This document shows positions 1 to 11,535 of a stretch of DNA of 64,000 nt, piece by piece; positions within the stretch are counted from its first letter, which is position 1; each line of letters starts with the position of its first letter. Source of the DNA: Climacteris rufus (taxonomy: Eukaryota; Chordata; Aves; Passeriformes; Climacteridae). The DNA lies in contig VZRZ01007230.1 in the NCBI GenBank assembly GCA_013398175.1, positions 535,250-599,249 of the forward strand, read 5' to 3'. The translations under genes and the position numbers were made by a program. Under the pieces are notes generated by a model that worked only from the letters and a program-made list of their open reading frames with translations, did no database searches and had not been told where the DNA came from.

Positions 1-1474
1 ACATATTATACACTACCCCAAGACTGTGTACTTAAATATTTTTTAATTAATAATATTAAATTGTTATTTATTCTGTAGTTGAACCACAAATATTCTTTTT
101 GGCATTCCAGATATGAATATTTCAGGCTATTCTGACTAGGCATGTGTGGTATGCTGGTTTTTTTGTTTGTTTGTTTCCTTTCTGTGGGCAAGTGTCATCC
201 CTAGGAGAAAGTCTCCTATCTGATCAAAGTTCGTATGAACTTCAAATGAAATTTTAGAATTATTTTTATGATACTGTTTTAAACCTCCTACTCCCATCAT
301 GACTGATTTACTTTGCTTGCAAGAGCACAAATACCTTATAAATCCTGTACACAAGAAATTATGAATTCTTTTTTTGCCTTTGCTTTCATCTGCCCACTTC
401 CAGGATACATCTTACACATGCTTCCCCACTTTAATAAACACAAGTATTTAGAAAAAGAGTTCAAAATGAAGGAGAGATGAAGGATTTTCTGGGGAGCTGG
501 AAATTACAGATTTTAATCTCTGTACTGTCTGGATACCCCTGGATTTTCAGGGGCAAGCTAGAACCTTTCCTTTCTGTAGCAGGTCCAGGGTGCCAGCCAA
601 TTTGAGCCTTGCTTGCTCCCTTAAAACACCCTGTGCTTCACACATTGTTTTGCAACCACCACACCATGAAGGAAAAAAATATTCCCTAGGCACGACTTGG
701 GTCTCCTCTGCTAGAGGAGGGAACATCCTCTCGTTTGGAACCCATTGCCCTACAAGAAAAATCAGATAAGGAATCAAAAATTTATTATAATCAGAGTATA
801 GCAGGCTACACACTGAAGTCTGAAGAGCAGTATTAGGGAAGAAGCAAGTCAAATCCAAGTCTACTTTGGGAACTTTGCCAACTATCCATAAGTTTGAAGA
901 AAGTCTGAGATAAAGGGCTTCTCAGAGACGGGCAGCAATGAGAGGCAGACGGATAAGATATTTTAAAATAAAAATAGGCACTTACTACAAAAACAGCAGA
1001 AAGTACCTTTGGTCATTAGGTGTATTAATAGTATCCTCATTAGCCTCTTATCTGACTCAGAGAAACACTACAAAGTGCTGTTCTAAGGAGAACAGGAAAT
1101 GTGTTACACAGGTTGATATTATTTCTGTTGATGTACAAGCATGTTTCTTCTCCCTCCGTTCCTCTCAGTCCTCAAACCAGCCTGGAACTTACTCCCCCTT
1201 TTATATAATTACTTGCTGTTACTTCTGCTGTGCTGAATACTCCGGAAGCGAGAACGTGTCCTCCAAACGCCACAAAAGCTAAAGCTTCAGGCAATGCCCA
1301 TTTGAACAAGGAGTAAAACTCCACAGCCCATACTTCAGGAGGCAGAACTATTACTGCAGACCACAAGGAATGTAACACCACCACGGGGAAAGAAAATGCC
1401 TCCCTGGCTTGGTTTCCACCAGGTGTCAGCTTTTATGGGTCCTATTCCCATTTAGCTACTTTATAAAATACTCA

Positions 1475-1666
1475 CCAAGTTAGAATCAGGCTCACAGTCA
1501 AAAAAAAAAAAAGTCACAGCAGCAAATGCTGTCAAACTACTACTGATAACAGATTTTACATGTNAAAAAACCTCCCCAAGTTAGAAACAGGCTCACAGGA
1601 AAAAAAAAAAAAAAAGTCACAGTAGCAAATGCTGTCAAACTACTACTGATAACAGATTTTACATGT
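1475..1666. repeat. Tandem direct duplication of about 90 bp with an N between copies
   Basis: Copy 1 (1475-1563) and copy 2 (1576-1666) share the same order: CCAAGTTAGAA, CAGGCTCACAG, a poly-A run, GTCACAG, and a shared 3' half ending GATTTTACATGT. They differ by a few bases and by poly-A length. A single undetermined base at 1564 sits at the junction. This may be a real duplication or an assembly join. Confidence 0.9.
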
Positions 1667-2453
1667 AGCCTGTCAACTACAAAAAGCAGTGGAGAGTAGA
1701 AAATATAATAAACACAAGATTTTCTTTCCCTGCATAGTCCCAGACATAACCATACTTGCTTAAGTGCAGCACTAAAAAACCTAGATGGGGGATGAACGAT
1801 AATTGCAGGAACCTTTGGGAATTAAAAAAACTGACCTCAAAACACAGGGAGCAGGGCAGTTCAGCTGGCTGCTGAAAGAATGAAGAGTACATCAGCAACT
1901 GAGATTGCTAGGAAGAATTGCTATTCAGCTACATCCAGGAGAAGGAAAGTTATGCTGCCACTATGAGAGAGGGCAGAGAACAGACTGAGAACTGAAAAGC
2001 ACAAAATCCTTACATTTCTTGGAATTAATAACTTTCACATACATTAACTAATTTTCAAATTTTTGTCAAGCAAGTAGAATATTTGTGTGCAAGGCAGAGG
2101 ATGGTAAAAGGAACAAGACTCTCCTCGTTCTTATGCTCACATCTGAGACTGGCTCTGTTTTTTCGTGTGAAGAAGGATTCTATTGGCAAATGCATATTAG
2201 CTTCTGTCCTACTCTCAGAAAATTCCTGGTGTTGTGTTCTGGAAAAGGAAAAGAAAAAAGGGAGAAGAAACCATACAAATCATGCAAGCTGCTCAAATCC
2301 TTTTGGGCTCCAATGGCTCAAACATGAGATCTGAGTGCTGGAAATCTGGACTTTCAATTGCATTGACTCTGACACCCAAGTACAGGCAATAAAGAAATTT
2401 CCATGTCAATGATTTTAGCACAAAATACCAAGTAATGCTGCTAAACTCCAGTT

Positions 2454-2479
2454 AAAAAAAAAAAAAAAAAAAAAAAAAA
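2454..2479. repeat. Poly-A tract left of gap
   Basis: A run of 26 A, followed by an A- and C-rich segment that enters the gap at 2499. Another 19-A run follows the gap at 2601-2619. Confidence 0.95.
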
Positions 2480-2498
2480 CAAAACCTCCCCCAAACAC

Positions 2499-2600
2499 NN
2501 NNNNNNNNNNNNNNNNNNNNNNNNNNNNNNNNNNNNNNNNNNNNNNNNNNNNNNNNNNNNNNNNNNNNNNNNNNNNNNNNNNNNNNNNNNNNNNNNNNNN
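2499..2600. other. Assembly gap of 102 N
   Basis: Undetermined bases between A-rich flanks in intron 6, probably a low-complexity stretch that failed to assemble. Confidence 0.98.
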
Positions 2601-3644
2601 AAAAAAAAAAAAAAAAAAACCACAACTCACGCACACACACATCTGCTTTCTGTAGAAAATTTTGATGCTTTGTTACAAAGCTTCTGGCAGAGAGCTGAAA
2701 ACTTCTTGGGTTTTCAATGAACCTTGGAGTTGTTAAGTTTAATGGTTCTACTCGTATTTGGGCCAGAAGTTTAGGTACTGTGGGAGCTTTTTTAAGGACT
2801 CACCTTTCATATTCAGGCACCCACATGGGAAGCTGGGTATTTACATCCCACTGCTGACCCTTTGCTGCCTGCAAGGATTTCTGCAACTTTGCTTCAGATT
2901 GATGTACCCACAGCAGAGTGCCAAGGATGTTATGATAGTTTGGCACCTAGTCACATTCTATTTCTGACAGGTTAAACCAGAATAACTAAATCACTGTCAC
3001 GTCTCAAAGCAGTGGTTTTTTCTTTTTCTGTTTCCCATGTCTATTTTGACAGCCAATGAATTATTCTGCCTATTCTGCTCTCAGCCTAACAGGATGAACT
3101 GAATAAAAAAGTTACAGCCTGACACAATCCTGAAAATAATTTGCTGGGTATCATTTTCCTCTGCTTGACTATCCAATGTGTTTGTCTCCAATCATTAAGT
3201 AAGGCAAAAGTAGTAAGTGTATTTGCTAACATTTAAAAAAGTGGATGGATTGTAAGGAGCTTTAGCTATCTCATCAATAAAACTAGTTTGTTTTAAGAAA
3301 TGTTAATTTATCACATATCTCAGCTGGAGACCAGTTTATCAGGTAGAGTTGGAAACTTGCTCCCTTATCAACACAAAATGGTTTGAGGACAGAAAACAAA
3401 AACAATGCTGTAGGATGCAGTAGAAAGAGCAAGGAGAATTTAGGCAGAGTGACAATAACTCAAAATCGAATTTGGCAAAGACACGAGCTCAACAGCAGTT
3501 CAAACTTACTGATCCCAAGTTTCACTTTACATCTTCTACACAATACATTAAATATGAACAAAGTCAACAACAATAACATGATTAACTAAAAAAATTCAAT
3601 ACTCAAAGTGATATAAGGTCAGATGTAAGAGAGAGGGGTGGAAA

Positions 3645-3773
3645 ATCACAGAATATTCTGAGTTGGAAGGGATGCACAAGGATCACTGAGTCCACCTCTT
3701 AAGTGAATGGCCCATAGAGGGATTAGACCCACAACCTTGGTGTTATTAGCACCCTGCTCCAACTGAGCTAATA
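3645..3773 (-). mobile_element. tRNA-Ile-headed SINE with CR1-like tail (TguSINE1-like)
   Basis: On the minus strand the element starts TAGCTCAGTTGGAGCAGG (A-box-like) and continues GGTGCTAATAACACC, the anticodon arm of tRNA-Ile(AAT). It then has GTTGTGGGTCTAATCC (B-box-like) and a GGGCCA acceptor-stem remnant. It finishes with CTTCCAACTCAGAATATTCTGTGATT, read here in parts as the typical CR1 3' end. This head-and-tail arrangement is that of the songbird SINE TguSINE1 as I recall it. Base changes and a shortened D arm show it is an inactive copy and not a tRNA gene. Confidence 0.75.
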
Positions 3774-3788
3774 TCCATTTTCATATTC

Positions 3789-3898
3789 AAAGCCAGGTTG
3801 CATAAGGCCTTGACCAACCTGGTCTAATGGAAGAGGGGGTGGCAGTACATGATCTTTAAGGTCTATTCAAACCCCTTAACATTCTATGATTCTATGAT
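3789..3898 (+). mobile_element. CR1 LINE 3' end fragment
   Basis: Contains the CR1 segments AAGCCAGGTTG, CAACCTGGTCTA and GATCTTTAAGGTC, and ends in ATTCTATGATTCTATGAT, the short terminal direct repeats typical of avian CR1. It is strongly 5'-truncated and lies next to a SINE in the opposite orientation. Confidence 0.85.
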
Positions 3899-6800
3899 AA
3901 AACAAAACCTAAAGCCCCACATGTAGCACTGTATTGTCTCCAATATTTTATTTTATTTTCTGCTTTTGAAAATCAGAGAAAGGAAAACAAGTAGGTGTTA
4001 CACAGTTAATTAAGCTCTCATGTAAATTTGTTTAGCAGGATTGTGTACACTAAACCATCTTGTCTAACGACATAGAGGGCTGTGTGCAAGTTTAAAATCA
4101 TTAACTATTGTTATCGGATAACAAGCCCCAAACCTGTGACATCCAAGTTTATTTAAACTGAAAGGATGACAAACATGAAAGCCAAGCACTCCTACTCTTT
4201 TCAGCTTTTCCTTCATTGTACCACCAGCCAAAAAGGTCTTGGACTCTCCATAAAATGTTTGGCAAACAAAGACCCTGTTAATTGACAAGCTATTGCTTTT
4301 ACTGCTTCCTACCACAATTTGTGGGAATCTTTTAGACCCAAATCAATTCTGCACACAAGCGTTCCCATGAGATGCCACACGCATTCCCATTTGAAGCCTC
4401 TTACAAGAAGTGCTACAGCAGTCTCATAAAATCTTTGTCTTCACTGGGCTCTTCTGAAACCACGCGCAACCTTTTCATCCCCTGATGGACAGCAGGCTCT
4501 TTTTTTGCTTGTTTGTTTGCTTACTTTAACAAGGTTCTTTGTTTTCTACCATCTTCCTGCTTTGTTTTTACTCTGAGGTAGATCCTTGCCTTTGCAAGGA
4601 GTGAGTTATAGCAGAGATGTTTGCAGTTTTCATTGCACCCCAATGCCAATAAAAAATAGTCCCCTCATCAGAAGCTGCCTGTTAACAGCTCTCCTTTATT
4701 GCTAAAGCTCTGTGTACTTAATTCTTCTTTGTCAGTCAGAATAATCAATCTCAGCCTGTTAATTAGGAGAAGTCTAACAGGACAGAGGACAGACACCTGA
4801 CAGCGTAAGCTGTGTTCCTTTGCTCTCAGGAACAACAGCAACGTGCACTCATGACATAAGCTTTTATTATCACCATTTAAAAGCAGTCAGCTTGCATTAT
4901 TGTTTTCTTTATATGCTTTAGGACTGCAAAACCCATCCTGTTCTGGGTATTTATTTCCTTTAAATGACAAGAAGTCCTGGACACTTTTAATCTGTACCGC
5001 AAGAGTTTGTGCAATGCACAGTTCGGGGGTGTTGTTAACCAGCATTCATTTGGGCCCTTCTGGTACCCAGGAAGCTTCAAGTCTTTCATGGCTTCTAGTA
5101 TCACTTAATTCGTTCATTATCACAATGCCATCTTGGACCATAAAACTGGAAAGGCAGTCTCTGTCTAAACAAGAGCCTTATAAATGCAGAGCACTGTCCT
5201 CCAGCCCCTCAGCGTTTCCACCCTTCTTTTCCAGCAGGAAAAATTCCCCACAGAAATCTGCCAAATCACACTTTCGTCTTTCTTCACATTCTTCTTCCAC
5301 ACTCTTTTCTCTCAGGGACAGAAATACATGTACTTAGGATATAAAGCACAACAGGCACCTATCTATTACTGCTGCCCATACATGCCATCTCAGAAATAAT
5401 AACTAGATAGTGCTACCTATGTGAAATGATGGGAAAAGGAAGAACAGCTGGAGGCAGACCCCTCTAACTGCACAGCCAGAGGAACATGGACCATGCTGAA
5501 GCACGGAAGGCAAATTTGAACTAAATCCTGAAGAGTAGGAGGGACAAGAAAAAAGGTGCCAAAGAAGGTAAGAGTATGAAAAAGATGCTGTGTGTTCTAA
5601 ACCTGTGATCCTTAAAGAGTAATCCAGACCTTCAGCTCAATATTTCCATTCCCCTGGAAATGTGCCCAAACTGGGCACAGTCTGTCACTGCACAGAAAGA
5701 CTCATTTGATCCTTACCAAAATTAAAAGTATGATGAAGGGTTTCTGCAGCCTGAGCTGAGAACACGCTCTGACTTGGTGAGCTAGGAAGCTCTGCAGGTA
5801 GGAGAGATATAGGATGAAAGTCAAATATTCACAGAGGGAGGAAATGAGACCTTGACATAGAAAAATGCTTTCTTAAGTTTGAGATTAGAAGTGCTTATAG
5901 ATAGAAATTATTTACACTGAATAATTACATTGAATTATGCCCACTTGCATGCTATGCCACAGTTTACTCATATTTCAGAAAAACTGTTACTTTCTATTTT
6001 TAACTTTACTTCATGGGTTTTATTAAAATAATTTTTAGCTTTTTCTTATACACGTTTTTTGAGAAAAATCAAAATAAATATTAAAAAATTATGTCAATGA
6101 GATAAGAGGAAAAAACTCACAATGTTTTTAACCTTTTATTTTTAAATTTCCAAACTACGTTTTTAAACTCTGGTATTTCCAAAACTAAAGGAATTTAATA
6201 TTTCAAACATGGCACCTGTCATATACAATCCCCATGAAAGTAGGTATACTTTTTGAAGCCTGAAGAAAATCAGATAAAGAAAAAAATAAGTAACAGGAGA
6301 CTGTCTATGTCCCCATGCTGCATTACTTTTCTTGCTCAAGTTCAGCACATACCAAGTCCTCACTCTTCCACACCTACCTCCACAACCATACTTCACCTAC
6401 CTGGAAGATTGTTTTTTTAGTAGGCTGCTGAGAAAGCCAAACTTCCTAGCCTTGCAAAAAATCTGCAGACAAACATATGGGGGGGGGGGTTTCCTGGAGA
6501 GACACAGAGACCAACCCTCCACATCCCATTTCTGAGTGCTTCCTGGTCCCCATCTACATTCACCCATAAGCCAACCACTTGTACTAACATCACTAAATTT
6601 GAAGAGATGAACACTCCTCCTACCTAAAGACGAACTCTTTGCTTTTCCACCCCTAACTACAATTCATTGTCTCTGATTCTTAGCCCCAGAGTACGGGCAG
6701 ACAGTGTCTGCTGCAGTCTGGAGCTGAATCAAAGCAGCTGGAGTACATGGAAATTTGGGAAGATCCACATTTGGCACTGCACTAAGGATGGAAATTTAAA

Positions 6801-7649
6801 TTTGAATTATCCTTAGCCTTCACTGAGGATACATTTAATTGCATCTTCCCCTGAGTTTCCCAGTAGACTGGCATACCTCTCCCACTGTCTTTTGTGGTGG
6901 GAATGTATTCCAGCAGCTCCCAATACCGGTTAAAGCCAAGCCTTTAAAGCAGTATCTGGGTGCTTAATCACCCATCTGACTGCAGGGGCAGGATCGGTCT
7001 TGGCTATCTTCAGCCATCTCTGAGGCCAGGGAGCTGGATAGGCTCCCCCTCTAGTTAGTGGAGGCAGATAAGCATCTGCAGAGAGTAATCCATCCCACCT
7101 CTCTCTCTCTCTCCATTAACTGAAGAGGAGCCCAGATAAGTAGTTCGGATCAGACACATTACTTCTGAATAGCTGAAGCTAGACAAGATTAATTCCACCC
7201 TCAGCATCCAAAACACTTACATATGTAGTTTCTCATTACTTATCACAGTGTAAACGCCTGTTACTCATTGATTTAGAAATAGATTTTGCCGTTGTGATTT
7301 CCTTTTCTTTGTGCAAAACTTTCCTAATTCAGTTTTTGCACCCTAGCACTCAGGAATATAAGTGACAAGACATTTCCTGCACACACACACCCACAAGTGC
7401 ACCTGCAGACCAGTAGTTGGGTGCATCTTAAGCCCCTCTGAGCAGTGGTGCAAAAGCCCCTAATGATGCAAAAGAGATTGAGCAGAGGCTCCTTTTCAAT
7501 TCAGCTCTCCAAGAGCCCCAAATCACTGTGCTCTGCTTCCAGCTACTTGGGTTTCACTCGTTCCAAATTATTTCAGAAGAGCAGCTAAGAGGCCAGCATT
7601 GCTTTTGTGAAACGATGCTGTTTGGGGACCAAACACAAACATCCACCCT

Positions 7650-7885
7650 GCTGATGGCCGCGCCAGGGACGTGCCTCCCTGCGGGACAGACAGACAGCGC
7701 AGCCTTTCCCACTCCCGGCTCTCAGCCATCCCAGCAATGCCCTAATCCAGCCTCCATTTCCCAGCAGGTTCTCCCGGCGGGTGTGCGGCGAAGGGGCTGC
7801 GCGCTCCCAGCGTGGCAGCGCCTCGCACCGCCGCATGCCTCGCATGCCAGAACGCGCAGCGCCCACGGTCCGGGTAACAGCCCCA
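7650..7885. promoter_or_regulatory. CpG-rich patch inside BMPER intron 6
   Basis: About two dozen CpG dinucleotides by eye in roughly 240 bp, with clusters such as CACCGCCGC and AACGCGCAGCGCC. The surrounding intron is nearly CpG-free. No VWC exon or known promoter motif was recognised. It may be an orphan CpG island (alternative promoter, enhancer or antisense transcript start). Short open frames on both strands here follow from the GC content. Confidence 0.55.
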
Positions 7886-7987
7886 AAGGGAGTCAAAAGG
7901 GGCCATTTACCAGTTTGGATACTACCACCTAAAGATAAGCTTCTCCATGGTTACCGCTCTCACGCAAGGTCACTTTCCTGCCAGACC

Positions 7988-8045
7988 TCCTCTCCTCCCT
8001 CCCTGTCTCTCTCTCTCCTTCCCCATCTCCTATTTTTTTTCCCCC
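7988..8045. repeat. Polypyrimidine tract
   Basis: Nearly pure C/T on the plus strand for about 58 bp, including a (TC)n core and a T8C5 end, with only a few purine interruptions. Confidence 0.85.
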
Positions 8046-8892
8046 AAACGTGCTACATCAAAGGAGAAAATGAAAACATTTACAATAATCACAGTCTGAC
8101 TATTTTAATGCAGACTGTAGGAAAGGAAATATGTAAGCCAAGTGCTCTTACTGTGCAAGCAGAAACACACTCTCGACCTCATAAAAGTAGTATCTGAGAA
8201 ATAACACTCGATTAAAGAAGCCAGTCCTTCATTTAAGTAGGTGCTTATGGTAGGGAAAATAGCCAAGATTTCTCTAGAACAGGCCACTGGCCTATCAGGA
8301 AAAGCAGGAACAGGCCAGACAGATGAATTACTGCGAGACAGCTGGGTTTCAGCCGGGGTGCGAGGAGATCCCTATTATCCCGTCCCCCTTTCCTACACAA
8401 ATGCCTCTCCCCAGAGAAACTGAGTCATTAGAAGCCAGCTCGTTCACTCCTGACAGGCAATATGTATTGAGTGAGAGGTGATACATTCTCATTTTCAGCA
8501 AGAAATCTTAGTCGCCCCAAGGAGCAGCTCACTTAGGGGAGCGGTAATGGAATACAGGGCCTTTCATCTCCGCCTTGCCTCTGCAAGCACAGGCTGGCTC
8601 AGCTCAGTGACAACCCAAAAGTTATTAGTTAATGGCTTGTTTCAGTGACCTCCATGCAATGAGTTTGGTGGGCTAGGTCTGGTTTTCAGTAGACAACAAC
8701 TAGAACCACAAGTGGTGTTAAACAGAAACCACATTAACGAGTGAAGCACCCATCAAGTAAGGACCAAGTGAATTGCCCAGGTGTAGCTGTGCCATTGCTT
8801 CCTCTACCCTTCAGAGCCGTAGGAAGACCTTCAACTGGCCACCAACTCCCAAGACCCCAGTTTTGTCCTCATTTGCACAAGTAAAGTTTTAC

Positions 8893-8915
8893 AGCAAACA
8901 AACAAACAAACAAAA
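8893..8915. repeat. Simple repeat (CAAA)n
   Basis: Short run of CAAA units in intron 6. Confidence 0.9.
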
Positions 8916-10512
8916 AGGCCCCAAGATCCTAACAGCCATTTCACATTCTTTAGGAGCAATAGTATCTAACAGGCAGCACTGAGAGCTGAAAATACCACAA
9001 ATTTGAACTACCAAAGAGCTTTCCCAAGATGGGGCCCCACAGTCCAGACCTGCTGATGTGTACTAACTTTTGAGTGCATCATTTTGCAACAATAAAATTC
9101 CCTTTTTTTTAAGTAATTACTCATTTTAATACATTTAGCCAGTGTGGATCAACCCTACATCTCTCCAGGAAAACAAACCACAGCCACTCTTCTTTACTTT
9201 CTTCCCATTCAGTCCCAAGTCTACAGTCTACAGTCCCAAGTTTGAGCTACCCATGGGACAGTGATGGCCTGTGGAGTCCAGAATCATCCATTATTTAAAA
9301 ATCTTGCACCCAAGTAAAGTGCAGAATTCACCCTGAAGCGAGAGTGGCTGAAATTCTTATACACACACCCCCAAAATACCTGAGCAATAATTTCTGCTAC
9401 TTCCTATGCCACGTTTCCACAAAAGATTCTCTAGTTACAATCTGAAATCCCAAAAGTATTCTAATTTGAGGTGAGGAGTTTCCTCCATCTCTTAAAGCCT
9501 GCACAAGTTACAGAACATCACATATGAGCCTGTTCCCATCACTCTGCATGACTAGATAGGTATCTTCAAATAAGGCATCCATCCACCAACTGCTTAGATA
9601 AGAGATTCATTGAGGACTCACTCCCAAAAGGGAACGGATGCAAAGCAGGCAGCAAACTGTTATCACAGCCCTAAGGATGCCCCCTTTATATACTTCAAAT
9701 TTAAATTACATAGGAATTAGCATAGGCTCATATTCTGAAGGAAACTGACCAGAGGGTAACAAAGGCTCTGCAGGGAGAGGGAAGGGAAGTCTGGTGTGAC
9801 TTACACACAGATGGCATTTCTTTGACTGTCAGAAATATTCAGAATAGGAGCTGGACATTTTACACGGATGTCATTAACATCTAAAACAATAATTCTGTCT
9901 TTGTTGGAAGGGATGGTTAAGTGGCTTTAAACATCTTATTCTCAATAGTTGATGCATTTCCACCTCTAACACAGCTGAGACTGGTAACTGTCAAGATAAG
10001 ACCCTCAGTTGTGACCTTTTATTCGTTTATTTCTTTATATTCCTCTCCCCAGATATCTCCCACCTCCAATGCTCTTCTTGGCTTTTGATATTTAGAGAAC
10101 AGAAGAAAGTTGATCAAGATGTTGGCACATCAATAACTGGGCAACAGGCAATATCTGCACAGTACTTATGAAAGAGCAAAGCACAACCCAAAAAGACTCA
10201 AACATGTCTCTACAGACTTCTCAACCATTCAGACCTGCCTTCCCCTGAGGAACAGAACTAAGGGAAGCTGGAGTACAAAGCTACTGTGAAGTGAGAGGGG
10301 GACCCACCAAGTCTCATCCTGGGACAGAAGGCATTCAGCAGATCAGGAGTCCAGGGCATATGTCACTGTGATGTGAGTGATGGCATGTTTTCATTACTAC
10401 AGGATTAAAATTTAGGAAGAAAATAAATTACCGGAGCACCCTAATCTCCACAGGAGCAGTGATGATTTAGTGTAAATTAATTTTGCAGATTACCAGGGTT
10501 TTTTTCCCCACA

Positions 10513-10596
10513 AAACAGTTCAAGTTCTCTGTATATATACTTATATATATATATATATACATTTAATGAAGCTGCTACAGAGAACTTGAACTGTTT
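10513..10596. repeat. Perfect 21-bp inverted repeat around an AT-rich loop
   Basis: Positions 10513-10533 are the exact reverse complement of 10576-10596. The left arm contains CAGTTCAAGTTCTCTG and the right arm CAGAGAACTTGAACTG. The 42-base spacer is mainly a TA microsatellite. Pairing stops immediately on both sides of the arms. As RNA or single-stranded DNA it would form a stable stem-loop. Confidence 0.95.
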
Positions 10597-11452
10597 ATGT
10601 ATAAAGATACATTAATTTTTTAAGTCTATCTTTCTCTCCTCCTTTTTTAATTTTATTTTCATGATGTGGAAGAACTGTGGCTGGTATTGACAAATTTCTT
10701 GGCATTCTACTGAAATGTAAAGTTCCCCAGCCTTACATAATCTGCTGATAGCCAGCCTACAGATTGCAACAAAAGCAGTGATTTGAACTTTGCGTTTTAC
10801 TCATCTCACAAATTACAGCAATGAAACCAAAGTTATCTGCCCCAACTCATACAGCATTATCTTTTCATTTAATGGAAGTGAAAAAGAAGCCTGCACTCAT
10901 TACCCAAAGTATGCAATTATTACTTCCTCTCTATATTGTTGCTAGTCAAGAATAAAATCCAGAATATGACCTTTTCATCAAGCGTCAAGCCAAAAATCCA
11001 CCTGGGACAGCCTCAGGAGGCTACCCTCATTCTTTCACTCAGTAACTCAGAGCAAAGACCCTTGTTTCATACAGCTGAAAGGAATCCTTGGAAAAGCTTG
11101 GCTTAAGGAAGCATCTAATAAATGCTAATCAATAGATGAAGCCCAAAAAGATTTCTGTCTCCTCCTGCATGATCCCAGCAAAACAAAATCACCACTGATT
11201 CAATAGCTCAGCCCTCTCCCAAAAAATCTCCTCCATCTGCATATAGTGTAAGGTCACAAAAAAGGTTTTAAACTCTGAATGTGAGTGATACAGTGTATTA
11301 ATGCCACAAATTCTTCAACAGAAACCTGAATTCCAAAAGAAGAATGCATAATAGTGTTGAATTCCTTATATTTTTTTGCTTTGTTATGGCAATAATAATG
11401 TGCCTTTTGAAGTTCATGCAGGGAGATACAATGCCAAAAGGCAAATACTTAC

Positions 11453-11535
11453 AATACAAGAGCACTTGGTACATTTATTTCCTTCAGGCCTAAATTCTTC
11501 TCCTTCATTGTAAAGTCTCCCTTCAAATATACAAC
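11453..11535 (-). CDS. BMPER: BMPER coding exon 6: first half of VWC repeat 3
   Basis: Read on the minus strand, this 83-bp exon follows a TTTTCCAG acceptor and ends at a strong GTAAGT donor. It finishes the glycine codon left open by the previous exon (two bases), then encodes 27 residues starting CIFEGRLYNEGEEF and ending CTKCSCI. The CIFEG start and the CxxCxC motif mark the N-terminal half of a VWC module. VWC repeats of BMPER bind BMP ligands and chordin outside the cell. From memory, the match to human BMPER (CVFEG, EGEEFQPEG, CTKCSC) is close. The exon ends in phase 0, as the corresponding half-exon of VWC1 does. The partner exon carrying the CCxKC half of VWC3 was not found between 1 and 11452 and is probably further downstream. 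Exon numbers assume one unseen signal-peptide exon. Confidence 0.93.

Larger units (their letters stand above)
1..11452 (-). other. BMPER: BMPER intron 6 (partial, runs off the window)
   Basis: No exon-like segment with VWC, vWD or TIL motifs was recognised on the minus strand here. I looked by eye for a CCPKC-type VWC3 second half without success. The stretch is mostly AT-rich and unremarkable. It holds a tandem duplication near 1.5 kb, a poly-A bordered gap at 2.5 kb, a SINE and a CR1 at 3.6-3.9 kb, a CpG-rich patch at 7.65-7.89 kb, a pyrimidine tract near 8.0 kb, and an inverted repeat at 10.5 kb. All short open frames look accidental. Confidence 0.8.

Noticed and set aside
3645..3773. Functional tRNA-Ile gene
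   Set aside because: The D arm is shortened, stem bases are mutated and a CR1-like tail is attached, so it is a SINE copy.
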